From contig CAMCFA010000011.1 of NCBI GenBank assembly GCA_945873955.1, positions 1-49,237 of the forward strand: a stretch of DNA of 49,237 nt, in the 5' to 3' direction. Position numbers and translations under genes: made by a program. Shown piece by piece: positions 30,602-39,525 of this stretch. The notes beneath the pieces are model-generated. The model was not told where the DNA came from. It saw nothing but the letters and a program-made list of their open reading frames with translations, and searched no databases. Origin of the DNA: an uncultured Clostridia bacterium. GTDB taxonomy: Bacteria; Bacillota; Clostridia; Oscillospirales; Ruminococcaceae. Position 1 is the first letter of the stretch. Every line of letters starts with the position of its first letter.

Positions 30602-31228
30602 TCAGCTTATTGCAACACCACGGAAGAAGTTTTTCGTATAGTAATCGGTGGTGATGTTAACCTCTTTTACCTGAGTCCCCGGCATAAGGCAGGCAATCAT
30701 TACCCCGTTTCCGGCGTAGATACCGCCGAACTCCGCCGCCGTGCCGCTCTCTGAAAAGAACACAAGGTCGCCGGGCTGGAGCTCGCTGTAAACCAGCGCC
30801 GCGCCCATTTCAGCCTGTGACGAAACACCTCTCGGACAGGTGATATAGCCGTTTTCCCGCAGGACGAAATAGATAAATCCGCTGTTGTCGAAGCCCTCAA
30901 CCGGAGAAGCTCCGCCGTCCACAAAGTCCGTTCCGATAAGCGAACGCGCAAGGGAAATGATATTTTCGGCGGTCTGGGGGTCTGTCACTCTGTCCGGTTC
31001 GGAGGATTCCTCAGTCGCGGGCGCAGAATGAACGTTGTTTTCCTCTGGCGCAGAGGAGCTTTCCACAGACTGCTGCGTGGTGTTCTGGGTCGTCACAGAG
31101 AGCTTGCTGTCCCCGGAGGGCGCACTGCTTTCCTCACTGCTCTTACCGGCGCTTACGGCTACGCTGATTATAATTACTGCAATGCTTATCACAGTCACTA
31201 CCAGAATAAGTATTATGTTATTTTTCAT
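30602..31228 (-). CDS. Membrane-anchored NlpC/P60-fold protein lacking catalytic residues
   Basis: The 208-residue protein has an N-terminal membrane helix (about 5-27), a Ser/Thr/Glu-rich spacer and an NlpC/P60-type fold from about 84. The catalytic cysteine of the canonical DCSGF motif is asparagine here (FDNSGF, N115). In the block corresponding to HVGIY the histidine is phenylalanine (F167 in EFGGIYAGNG), and the later polar residue is alanine (A179). It should therefore not cut peptidoglycan. A binding or regulatory role at the cell wall is possible. The substitutions are read directly; inactivity is an inference. Confidence 0.8.
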   Translation of the reverse strand: MKNNIILILVVTVISIAVIIISVAVSAGKSSEESSAPSGDSKLSVTTQNTTQQSVESSSAPEENNVHSAPATEESSEPDRVTDPQTAENIISLARSLIGTDFVDGGASPVEGFDNSGFIYFVLRENGYITCPRGVSSQAEMGAALVYSELQPGDLVFFSESGTAAEFGGIYAGNGVMIACLMPGTQVKEVNITTDYYTKNFFRGVAIS

Positions 31229-31431
31229 TCATACACCGCCCTTGTCCGATCAATTTCGCAATAGAATGCAGTTACTCGTGACAGAGATGTCTTTAATATA
31301 TTATACAACATGTCGCCCCAAAAATTCAATAGCAATTCGGTTACAATATTCTTACAAAATGGTTACAATTAACGAAAATCCGCCGAAAGATCAGCATTTC
31401 AGACCTTCCGACGGAAATTTTCAGAAATTTA

Positions 31432-34400
31432 TCACACAAATCTGAACCAGTCAAAATCGAACTTAGAACCGGGCATAAACACGAAGCTGACGTCGTTCAC
31501 CCCGGTGATCTCCGAGATATCAAAGCTCTGCTCGCGACCGCCGTCCTGTGTGAAGTCAAGCAGCACGGTCTTTTGTTCCCCGCCCGCGGGAGTGTAGCGG
31601 AGCTGCACAGAGTTCACGGGATTGCCGGTCACGCCGCTGATGATCAAGGTCTTTGCGCCGTGTTCGCCGAAGTCCAGACCCTCGTAATTGATGATAACAT
31701 TGTTGCCGATGTCGGTAACGCTCCGTCCGGTGATCTTGTAATCGTCGCCGTAAACGCTGTCCGCCTCGCCTGTCCAGTTTGTGTCGTAAGCGCGCTGGAT
31801 CGGTATGAAACAGAAGCCGCCGAAGATTATCCTGTCGCCAATGACAACGCTGATATCATGCACCCCGGTGAGCCGCTCCGCCAGCGGGAATTCCTGCCCC
31901 GCGAAGCCGCACCAGTGACCGTTGTTACCGAACTGCACGCGGCAGATGAGCGTTCCGCTGTCGGGCGTGCCGTCCCAGACCTCCACCGGAACATCTGCGC
32001 AGGCGCCTATGCTTAGCTCCAGAGACTCCGAACCTGTCCTGCCGAAATCAACGTCCTTGTAGGTCATGACCGTATGCCCGGTAAATCCGGAGATCGCGCC
32101 GTCCTCAATCAGGCTGGCGGAGATGTTCTGATTATCCAGCGTGCACGCCGGAATGAAGCTGTATGCGTCCCTCACGGCAGCGCCAAGCCCCTCTGCCCTG
32201 AACGGAATGTCGGTAATTATCTGCGGGTGCTCCGCGCCGTTGTACACCATTGCACGGATATAGAACTCCCCGTCGCCCTTTGCGGTGACAAGAGCGCGCT
32301 CGCCGTCCCAGCTTACCTCGGCAAGGCTGGTTTCAGCGCCGTTTCTGCGGACTGCGCTCCACTGGATATCATTGTAGGTGCAGCCCTCCGGCAGCAGCTT
32401 CACGCATATCTCCGCGGTGGCGCGTTCGGAGGTGAACATGTTTCCGCCCTCTACCGTAGGGACTAGCTTTCTGGCGGGAATCTCGGCGGTATACTCGGTT
32501 TTCTTCACCGGGAAAGCGTTCTCTGTGACTACGTTTACGCCCGCCGGGCTGCCGCAGTCCTCGGCGGTAAGGTGCAGCTCTGCCGACTTTAAGCCCTCGG
32601 AATAAGCGCGCACCGTGATCTCTCCCGGCTCTAGGGTACTCTGGATCATGGCAAGCAGCTTTCCGGAGAACAACCGCCGGTTGTCGCCCTTGTAGCTGTC
32701 GTAGTCGGTGGAGTCGCCGTTGTCCAGTCCGACAAGCCGCGCCGCGCCGGAAACCTCGACCTTTATCCTGTTTCGCGCGTTTCCTACCTCAACGCCGTTA
32801 GAGTCATTCACAGAGATCTCAACGAACGCAATATCCCTGCCGTCCGCCATTATCACGTCACGGTCGGCTTTCATGACTACCTCCGCCGGGTCGGACGGGG
32901 TGGTCAACTGCACGTTTGCGACAGAGATATCCATTTCGTCGAACGCCTCTGCATACAGCGTGCCGGGCTGATAGGATACAATAAAATGCGCCCGCATATC
33001 CTCGTCATGCTCAAGATCCATAACATGACTGCCGATCAGCTTTCCGTTGAGTGAAAGCTCCACCCGCTTTGCATTGCTATAAATCAGCACGTCGATATCC
33101 TCGCCGGGGTTGAAATCCCAGCAGGACGGCACGACATGCAGCACCTGCTTCTGCCGCGGGCTGAGCCAAACGCTCTGGTAGAAATAGTAGATGTCCTTCG
33201 GGAAGCCGGCAGTGTCAACTATGCCGAAATAGCTGTTCTTGGTGTTATAGGGGGTAGGCTCGCCAATGTAGTCAAAGCCTGTCCAGATAAACTGCCCGCA
33301 GCAGAAGCCGCAGTCGCGATCCAGCCGCCACGATTTCCGCGCGGAAGAGCCCCAGCCTACCACGCTGTTGTCCAGTGAGGAGCACTGATAATCCGGCGCG
33401 GTGAGCAGCGGAAGTTCCGCCGGGAAATGGTATATCCCCCTTGAGCGAACCGCCGAAGCGGTCTCGCTGCCATAAATCACCCAGTCGGGGTATTTCTCGT
33501 GATGTTCGTTGTACAGGTATTCTGTGTAGTTGTACCCCGCCAGCTTCACCACGTCTGAGCATTTCTGCGCGTTGGCGTCCCCCATGTAGTTAGAACCTAT
33601 CGTGGGTCTTGCGTTGCCCTTCGGGTCGTATTTCAGAACGTACTCCGTCAGACGCTTGGTGATATCCAGACCGTGCGGGTCGATCGTGTCGTTGATCTCG
33701 TTTCCGATACTCCACATAATAATGCAGGGGTGGTTTCTGTCCCGCTCTATCCAGCTTTTTACATCGCGCTCGGCATGTTCAACGAAGAAACGGTGGTTGT
33801 CGAACTCGGTCTTGGGCTTCTCCCACATGTCAAAGGCTTCGCTGTCCACCAGCAAGCCCATTTCGTCGCACAACTGTATCAGTTCCCGTGAGGGCATGTT
33901 GTGTGAGGTGCGGATCGCGTTCGCGCCCATTTCTTTCATAATGCGGAGCTGACGGCTGAGGGCGGCGGTGTTCATTGCAGAACCAAGCGCACCCAGATCG
34001 TGGTGCAGGCACACACCATGCAGCTTCAGCGGCTCCCCGTTGAGCAGCATACCGTGATCCGGGAAGAAATGCACAGTGCGGTAGCCGAACACCTCGTTCA
34101 CGCAGTCAAGAAGCTCTTTCCCGCTGAACAGGCTTATCCGGAGGGTGTACAGCGCGGGATCCTCTATCCCCCACAGCATGGGATCGGTTATCGTGAAGCT
34201 GTTCGAGAATGTCTCCATGCCGCCGCTGAAATGGGCTTCCAGCTTGAAGCCCGCGGCATTCGCGCCGAATGGATCAATGACCTCCAGCGTCATGCTGATA
34301 TCCGCCGGTTCGCCCACAATGTCGGTTTCAATCTCGGTGCGCCACACTTTGGAAAGCTGCTTCTCGGAATGGATATAAACGCCGTTGGTGCGGATATAGG

Positions 34401-34848
34401 TCTGCGGGCGGAGCTTCAGCGTCACGTCGCGGTAGATACCCGCACCGGAATACCAGCGGGTATTCGGGCTTTCGTGCAGGACTCTCACAAGTATCTCGTT
34501 ATCGCCCTCCCGCAGAAAATCGGTTATGTCGAACTCGAACGCGGAATAGCCGTAGGTCCAGCTACCGGCTTCCTTTCCGTTCACGAACAGGGTGGAATTG
34601 AAATACACGCCGTCGAAATTGAGCAGCACCCTTCCGGAGAGCATTTCCCCGTCGCAGTTAAGCGTGCGGCGATACCAGCCCTCACCGGTTTCGTACAGCT
34701 TTGAGGTATCCCCTATCAGCCAGTCGTGGGGCAGCTCAACATTGTACCAGCGCTTCCCCGGAAGCTCAGAAAGCTCCGTTCCCGGAGTACACAGGCAGAA
34801 CTGCCAGTTATCGTTGAACAGCATATTTTTAGCGGTCATCGCGGTCAT
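31432..34848 (-). CDS. Glycoside hydrolase family 2 (beta-galactosidase/mannosidase type) with CBM6-like modules
   Basis: The 1138-residue cytoplasmic enzyme has the sugar-binding jelly-roll (about 10-150), an immunoglobulin-like domain, the TIM barrel (about 265-560) and beta-sandwich domains to about 850. Two CBM6-like modules complete it (about 875-1000 and 1010-1138, the last ending VSFVFMPGSKFDFDWFRFV). The acid/base is E384 (IIMWSIGNEIND) and the nucleophile E462 (VIYGSETASAV). Specificity between galactoside, glucuronide and mannoside cannot be settled; CGQFIWTGFDYIGEPTPY is typical of the beta-galactosidase side. ATG 34848 lies behind ACGGAGG and overlaps the HD gene stop, so they share a transcript. 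No secretion signal is present although CBMs usually meet polymers. Confidence 0.9.
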   Translation of the reverse strand: MTAMTAKNMLFNDNWQFCLCTPGTELSELPGKRWYNVELPHDWLIGDTSKLYETGEGWYRRTLNCDGEMLSGRVLLNFDGVYFNSTLFVNGKEAGSWTYGYSAFEFDITDFLREGDNEILVRVLHESPNTRWYSGAGIYRDVTLKLRPQTYIRTNGVYIHSEKQLSKVWRTEIETDIVGEPADISMTLEVIDPFGANAAGFKLEAHFSGGMETFSNSFTITDPMLWGIEDPALYTLRISLFSGKELLDCVNEVFGYRTVHFFPDHGMLLNGEPLKLHGVCLHHDLGALGSAMNTAALSRQLRIMKEMGANAIRTSHNMPSRELIQLCDEMGLLVDSEAFDMWEKPKTEFDNHRFFVEHAERDVKSWIERDRNHPCIIMWSIGNEINDTIDPHGLDITKRLTEYVLKYDPKGNARPTIGSNYMGDANAQKCSDVVKLAGYNYTEYLYNEHHEKYPDWVIYGSETASAVRSRGIYHFPAELPLLTAPDYQCSSLDNSVVGWGSSARKSWRLDRDCGFCCGQFIWTGFDYIGEPTPYNTKNSYFGIVDTAGFPKDIYYFYQSVWLSPRQKQVLHVVPSCWDFNPGEDIDVLIYSNAKRVELSLNGKLIGSHVMDLEHDEDMRAHFIVSYQPGTLYAEAFDEMDISVANVQLTTPSDPAEVVMKADRDVIMADGRDIAFVEISVNDSNGVEVGNARNRIKVEVSGAARLVGLDNGDSTDYDSYKGDNRRLFSGKLLAMIQSTLEPGEITVRAYSEGLKSAELHLTAEDCGSPAGVNVVTENAFPVKKTEYTAEIPARKLVPTVEGGNMFTSERATAEICVKLLPEGCTYNDIQWSAVRRNGAETSLAEVSWDGERALVTAKGDGEFYIRAMVYNGAEHPQIITDIPFRAEGLGAAVRDAYSFIPACTLDNQNISASLIEDGAISGFTGHTVMTYKDVDFGRTGSESLELSIGACADVPVEVWDGTPDSGTLICRVQFGNNGHWCGFAGQEFPLAERLTGVHDISVVIGDRIIFGGFCFIPIQRAYDTNWTGEADSVYGDDYKITGRSVTDIGNNVIINYEGLDFGEHGAKTLIISGVTGNPVNSVQLRYTPAGGEQKTVLLDFTQDGGREQSFDISEITGVNDVSFVFMPGSKFDFDWFRFV

Positions 34849-35399
34849 TTCGTTTCCTCCGTAAATAATTCGTTGAATACAGTCATGTACTGCCTTTCCG
34901 TTTTCTCAAACGGGATAAACTCAAACGCCGGGCGTGTCAGTATCGCGGGGGCAGCGTCATACAGCGCATGACCTCCCAGCGCAAGAAACTCATGATACAG
35001 CATTGCGTCGTCGATACGGGACACCTCGCACATTATCACGCTGTCCTCCGGGTCAACGCCGAAACGGCGGTATATCGTGTCTTGCATCCGCTTTTCTATC
35101 ACCCGGTACTCCGGCAGCCCCAGCTTCACCGGGCGGGTTATGTCGGAGATGTACGCCTCACTCGCGTCATGCAGCAGGCATGCCAGCCGCGTTTCTGCGT
35201 GAAGTCCGGCGGCACGCGCCTCGGCTTCGCAGGCAAGGCAGTGCTGCCCCACGGAATAGAAGCAGCGGAAATGCCCGTTCGCCCTGCACAAAAGCGACAG
35301 CGCGTGGGCTATATCCTCCGGGGCGATGTTCTCCGGTGAGGGTTCCAGCGGCGAAAAGAATATCCCGCTGTATGTGCGTATCAGCCTTTTATCTGTCAT
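34845..35399 (-). CDS. HD-domain phosphohydrolase (YfdR-like)
   Basis: The start is ATG 35399 (MTDKRLIRTYSGIFFSPLEP), 7-8 bases after ACGGAG; the frame extends to 35450, but that part crosses the upstream terminator. The 184-residue protein has the HD metal site: H in YSVGQHCLA, LLHDASEAYISD, and a later SRIDDAMLYHE. Such proteins usually hydrolyse nucleotides. It overlaps the GH2 gene by 4 bases (ATGA), an unexpected pairing for which I have no functional explanation. Confidence 0.85.
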   Translation of the reverse strand: MTDKRLIRTYSGIFFSPLEPSPENIAPEDIAHALSLLCRANGHFRCFYSVGQHCLACEAEARAAGLHAETRLACLLHDASEAYISDITRPVKLGLPEYRVIEKRMQDTIYRRFGVDPEDSVIMCEVSRIDDAMLYHEFLALGGHALYDAAPAILTRPAFEFIPFEKTERQYMTVFNELFTEETK

Positions 35400-35433
35400 A
35401 TTTATCTCCGTAAAATCGTTTACACTGTATTCC

Positions 35434-35463
35434 CAATAAAATCCGCCCAAATACAGGGCGGAT
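35434..35463 (-). terminator. Terminator of the FapA-like gene
   Basis: Minus strand ATCCGCCC/GGGCGGAT with a 7-base loop, followed by TTTATT. Confidence 0.85.
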
Positions 35464-35470
35464 CACATTA

Positions 35471-36970
35471 TCAAAGCGGTACTACCTGCACCGTGTTGTC
35501 GATTATGCACACCTTTGAGCGGGTGTTCATCTCCGTGACGTCAAGCGACAGGTAATTGATACAGAAATGGCTGCCGGGGAAGATCGTGCCGTTGACCACG
35601 GCGCAGAGGTCGTCCCGGTGCTTTAAATCGGCTTCAAGCTCCTCTATGTATGCTTCCAGCTCCTTGCGCCGCACTGAATAGAATACCTTGTTCTGAGTTT
35701 CGGACTTCATCTGCTTCGCCTGAACATCAGTGAGCCTGCCGCCCTGACGATTCTTGCGTATTTTGAGGAACTCAACGTTCTTCATTGCCTGCTCGTAGAT
35801 GTTTATCACCGATTTCAGCTCTGCCTCTGCCTCGCGCTTTCTCGCGCAGATAACCGAACCGTCGCCGATGTTTATCTCGGTAGAGGTGTACTTCTCAGAG
35901 CCGATTATCCCGGCGGTGACGTTCTTCATGCAGGTAATAGTCCCGCCGGCAATGACGCCGGTCTTTCCCTTTGCGACAAGCTCGCCGTAGCAGAACACGT
36001 TGCAGAATGCGAACTGCGCCGACTCCACGCTGCCCTGCGCTTTTATCTCGCTGTTCTCGCAGAAGCCTACCTTTAAGTCGCCGCCGCAGTCTATCTTTGA
36101 ATTTATCGCGCCGCCGTTTATAACGATATTTCCGCCGGAGGAGATATCTGCGCTGAATACAGTGCCCTCGATCTTGAGATTTCTTCCCGCCTTGACTGAG
36201 AAGCCCTCCATAACATTGCCCTTGATATGTATATCACCGAAAAAGTCTATATTGCCTATCGAAAGGTCAAGGTCCGCCTTAACAGTTACCGTGTCCTCGA
36301 CATTAAAGCAGCCGGTGCCGTAGAGAATATGCCCGTCGCACGCGGAAACTATCTGCTTGCCGTCCGCAGTGAGAAGCGTGTTCTTCCCGACGGTGATGTT
36401 CGGCATTTTGCCCGGTTCGGGCTTTATCTCTCTGCCGAAAATGTTTATTCCCGGCTCGCCGGGGGTGGGGGGAGTTATCTCAGCAATAACCTCGCCCTTT
36501 CTTATCGGTACGATCAGATTAAGCTCACGAAAATTCGCCACGCCGAACTCATCATGCTTCGGCTTGGGGACGCGGTTCTTCTCAAACAGGTAGTTTATCG
36601 TGCCGTTCCTGCCGCGCTTCGCCGGGATTGCCCGCGCAACGCAGATAGGCATATCGTATACCTTGCCCTCCACCATGTCTTTGATGTCGATCTCGTCAAT
36701 GCCGGTGGTTATGCCCTTTCGGGAAAGCTCCAGCATTACCGTGGCGGGGGTTATCGGTCTGCCGCCGTTATAGGGGCGGTGAAGTATCATGGTGGCAGTG
36801 TTCCCGTCCGGATCAAAGGTTATCTCCACAGCGCCGTCCACAGCCTCACGCTTTATGTCAGGACCGCCGCTCTCCCCGTTTTCCGAATCCATCTGAACCA
36901 TGCCGTCCTCACTGCCGCGCAGCTCCTTCGCATTGCCCATCATTTCCCCATATCCGGAATCAAACGCCAT
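35471..36970 (-). CDS. FapA/DUF342 family polymer-forming protein
   Basis: The likely start is ATG 36970 (MAFDSGYGEMMG) behind GGTGGTG; an upstream ATG at 37030 lies in the leader. The product of about 499 residues has the FapA N-terminal domain (GGRPITPATVMLELSRKGI near 85-105 and PTPGEPGINIFGREI) and a right-handed beta-helix from about 240 to 390. A coiled-coil segment (ARKREAEAELKSVINIYEQA; RRKELEAYIEELEADLKH) and a short beta end follow. FapA proteins are annotated as flagellar assembly protein A, but no flagellar gene is present, so a cell-envelope scaffold role is as likely. Confidence 0.85.
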   Translation of the reverse strand: MAFDSGYGEMMGNAKELRGSEDGMVQMDSENGESGGPDIKREAVDGAVEITFDPDGNTATMILHRPYNGGRPITPATVMLELSRKGITTGIDEIDIKDMVEGKVYDMPICVARAIPAKRGRNGTINYLFEKNRVPKPKHDEFGVANFRELNLIVPIRKGEVIAEITPPTPGEPGINIFGREIKPEPGKMPNITVGKNTLLTADGKQIVSACDGHILYGTGCFNVEDTVTVKADLDLSIGNIDFFGDIHIKGNVMEGFSVKAGRNLKIEGTVFSADISSGGNIVINGGAINSKIDCGGDLKVGFCENSEIKAQGSVESAQFAFCNVFCYGELVAKGKTGVIAGGTITCMKNVTAGIIGSEKYTSTEINIGDGSVICARKREAEAELKSVINIYEQAMKNVEFLKIRKNRQGGRLTDVQAKQMKSETQNKVFYSVRRKELEAYIEELEADLKHRDDLCAVVNGTIFPGSHFCINYLSLDVTEMNTRSKVCIIDNTVQVVPL

Positions 36971-37035
36971 ACTAACACCACCGTTTCTATATATTCCCAC
37001 AAATCGCCGCTTTTCCCTGCGGCTATACAATATCT

Positions 37036-37072
37036 GTTATATCATTATATCATATCTTTGTCAAAACTTCAA
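37036..37072 (-). promoter_or_regulatory. Overlapping promoters of the FapA-like gene
   Basis: On the minus strand TTGAAG (37072-37067) with TATAAT (37049-37044), and TTGACA (37064-37059) with TATAAC (37041-37036), both have 17-base spacers and are offset by 8 bases. Confidence 0.7.
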
Positions 37073-37106
37073 TACCTCATGTTAAGTTTTTTCAGAAAAA
37101 ATAACA

Positions 37107-37139
37107 TAGCCGGTGCGGAATTTTATCCGGCACCGGCTG
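37107..37139 (-). terminator. Terminator of the AI-2E family gene
   Basis: Minus strand AGCCGGTG/CACCGGCT with inner pairing, followed by ATGTTATTTTTTC. Confidence 0.8.
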
Positions 37140-37143
37140 AGTT

Positions 37144-38550
37144 TTATTTCTCGTCTGGTTTGTTTGGAGTCTCCCCGGCTTCTTCCGCCGCTTCAAAGGA
37201 TTCCTCCGGGAAGTCGTCCTCCTCGTAGCCGTCAAGGAACAGCGACGTATCCCCGGAATAAGCGCCGGTTTTCTCCGGCATTTTCTTCTTTTTGAGCTTG
37301 CTGGAAACGAACTCCGCGAACAGCAGGTAGATCACTGCGAACACCGGAACTCCCAGCAGCATACCGGGAATACCGAACAAACCGCCGCCGATAGTAATGG
37401 AAACCAGCACCCACACCGCCGGAAGCCCCATTGACTCGCCGAAAAGGTGCGGCTTGATGATATTGCCGTCCACCTGCTGTAAGATCAGCACGAACAGCGC
37501 GAACCAGATAACCTTTACCGGGTCAACAAGCAGAATGATGATTCCGCAGGGTATCGCGCCGATAAACGGACCGAAGAACGGGATCAGATTTGTGACGCCG
37601 CACACCACCGCCAGCAGCATAGGATAAGGCATGCCCATTGCGACCATTCCTATCGCCATAGCCGCGAATACTACCAGCGCGTCAACAAGGTTGGATACAA
37701 CGTAATTCTTGAATATGGCGTTGCTCTTGCCCGCAACATAGAATATACGCTGGCAGGTGCTGTTCTTTAAGAACGCGAACAGTATCTTCTTGCACTGAGC
37801 GAGCAGGCGTTCCTTTGCGAACAGCAGGTAAATGCCGATGATAAGACCGATCACCACGTTTTTAAGTCCGGTGATTAGCCCGGCGGCGAACTTGATAACT
37901 CCGCTGGAAACATTGCCCAGAATGTCCCCGGCGACAGGCTCAATCATATCAGAGATCTTCTGAATAAGCGAACCGATCTCAGTAAAGCCGTCTGAAATAA
38001 GCCCTGCGATCTCCGGATTGTTGGAGAAGAAATCGTCAAGGAAAGCCTCCAGCTTGCTGATGTAGCCGGGCATTTGGTCAGCAAGGTCTATCACGCTCCC
38101 CGCAACGCTGGGGACTACCGCGACGCAGATACCTACAATTATCGCGAGAAGCAGGAGATAAGCGATCGTTATAGACAGCGCCCTTGCGGTGATCCGGCGG
38201 CGGCGCTTCTTTTTTTCCATGCTTGCCGAATGTTTCTCTATGGTCTTGACTACCGCGGTCGAACCAACTTTGGTGCTTTCCAGCTTTTTGAGGACTATCC
38301 CCTTTTCTGGCGGCGGATCTTCTATCAGCTTTTTGAAGAAAGTCCTCTCTATCCACATCATCAGCGGATTGACGATATAAGCAATGACTATGCCGACAAT
38401 AAGCGGGGCTGAGACCGCGCCTATCCACGAAAAGCCCTGCTTGAAAGAATCAAATTTAAATACGAACACCACAAACAGAACAGCAACAGCTATCACAAGC
38501 AGCGAATAAACCGCAACTGTGGTGTATTTCTTGTTCCAGTTGATCTTCAA
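37144..38550 (-). CDS. AI-2E family transporter (PerM-type membrane protein)
   Basis: The 468-residue protein has paired N-terminal membrane helices (about 10-60), a further helix near 125-150 and a large helical domain. The C-terminal helices form the AI-2E/PerM core (LLAVVCGVTNLIPFFGPFIGA; QQVDGNIIKPHLFGESMGLP). A long charged tail ends the chain. The family includes exporters and Na/H antiporter-like proteins, and function in this branch is not settled. The start is TTG 38550, placed 7 bases after AAGGAGG. Confidence 0.85.
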   Translation of the reverse strand: MKINWNKKYTTVAVYSLLVIAVAVLFVVFVFKFDSFKQGFSWIGAVSAPLIVGIVIAYIVNPLMMWIERTFFKKLIEDPPPEKGIVLKKLESTKVGSTAVVKTIEKHSASMEKKKRRRRITARALSITIAYLLLLAIIVGICVAVVPSVAGSVIDLADQMPGYISKLEAFLDDFFSNNPEIAGLISDGFTEIGSLIQKISDMIEPVAGDILGNVSSGVIKFAAGLITGLKNVVIGLIIGIYLLFAKERLLAQCKKILFAFLKNSTCQRIFYVAGKSNAIFKNYVVSNLVDALVVFAAMAIGMVAMGMPYPMLLAVVCGVTNLIPFFGPFIGAIPCGIIILLVDPVKVIWFALFVLILQQVDGNIIKPHLFGESMGLPAVWVLVSITIGGGLFGIPGMLLGVPVFAVIYLLFAEFVSSKLKKKKMPEKTGAYSGDTSLFLDGYEEDDFPEESFEAAEEAGETPNKPDEK

Positions 38551-39029
38551 TGACAGACCTCCTTTTTAGGAACCATGATATATGTTTATAACAAGTATTG
38601 ACAGAAAATCCCGATAAATAATTTTACCATATTATTGCCGTCATGTCAACCTTTTTCATCAACAAATGCCGAAAAAAACACAGTTTATTTATACATATTT
38701 AACAATGCGCAGGTAAAACTATATTTCCAGATGGACACCTATTGTCATATTAGCACAAATATTTTACTTTTAGAACGCGATTTTATGCACAATGCACATC
38801 ACAACATCTACTCTAAGCCAGAATAAATTGAAACTATCCACGATTTTTAAAAGAATTGCATGATTTTTCCATATTATGTAATCTGTAAAAAAATATCATC
38901 TGTTTGATTTTTGTTAGATGTCACTATGACCTAGCTTTTGTAGTAAAATAGGATTAGGTGGTATGGGATAATAAACCATACAATTCACATTCACACAACT
39001 TATTTTGTTATTGAAAAAGGAGACCCCCC
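38551..39029. other. AT-rich non-coding region between divergent genes
   Basis: About 480 bases between the TTG start of the AI-2E gene and the XRE regulator. There is no recognisable gene. A possible -10 (TAAAAT at 38944-38949) exists, but no convincing -35 box and no clear palindromes were found. Confidence 0.5.
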
Positions 39030-39272
39030 ATGTTCAGCAACCGCACAAAAGACGGAAGAAACAATATCTGCGGAATCAAAGTAGCACAGCTCCGCAAGAC
39101 ACTGAAAATTTCCCAGAGAGAGTTAGCAGACAGGCTTCAGGTGATCAACCTCGACATTGACAAGAACGCAGTTCAGCGTATCGAATCCGGTCAGAGATTC
39201 GTGACTGATATCGAACTCGGTTATCTTGCAAAGGTATTTTCTGTCACAGTTGAAGAACTGCTGAATGTTTAA
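39030..39272 (+). CDS. XRE-family transcriptional regulator
   Basis: The 80-residue protein is a single Cro/C1 HTH domain: GIKVAQLRKTLKISQRELAD as helices 1-2, then KNAVQRIESGQR and a closing segment FSVTVEELLNV. A strong AAAAAGGAG precedes the ATG. It has its own terminator and no obvious partner gene; the long upstream region could be its operator. Confidence 0.88.
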   Translation: MFSNRTKDGRNNICGIKVAQLRKTLKISQRELADRLQVINLDIDKNAVQRIESGQRFVTDIELGYLAKVFSVTVEELLNV

Positions 39273-39334
39273 CGTTTGTTCCAACAAATTTGCGGGGAGG
39301 TGAAGCCGTTTTATCTCCCCTCTATATTATTGTC

Positions 39335-39369
39335 AAAGCCCCGCCGGATAAGCAGGGCTTTCCTTTTTT
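39335..39369 (+). terminator. Terminator after the XRE gene
   Basis: AAAGCCC/GGGCTTT stem followed by CCTTTTTTT. Confidence 0.8.
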
Positions 39370-39413
39370 TACAATTAATTTACATTCGAGCGGATATTTG
39401 ATCGGCTCTCCTA

Positions 39414-39442
39414 TTTACAAAGCGCAAAAAATAATGTATAAT
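39414..39442 (+). promoter_or_regulatory. Promoter of the RlmD/TrmA-family gene
   Basis: TTTACA (39414-39419), 17 bases, TATAAT (39437-39442). Confidence 0.8.
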
Positions 39443-39525
39443 GATAATCATCAAGACTGACGAACTCCGCATTGAACACAGCGGAGCTGGCTATTAGGTT
39501 TCAGAGAAAAAACGGAGAATTTCAA

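Noticed and set aside
36227-37228. 333-residue plus-strand open frame
   Set aside because: It runs antisense through the FapA-like gene and its promoter and lacks recognisable domains.
38635-38826. 63-residue open frame in the AT-rich gap
   Set aside because: No start signals and composition typical of random AT-rich sequence.
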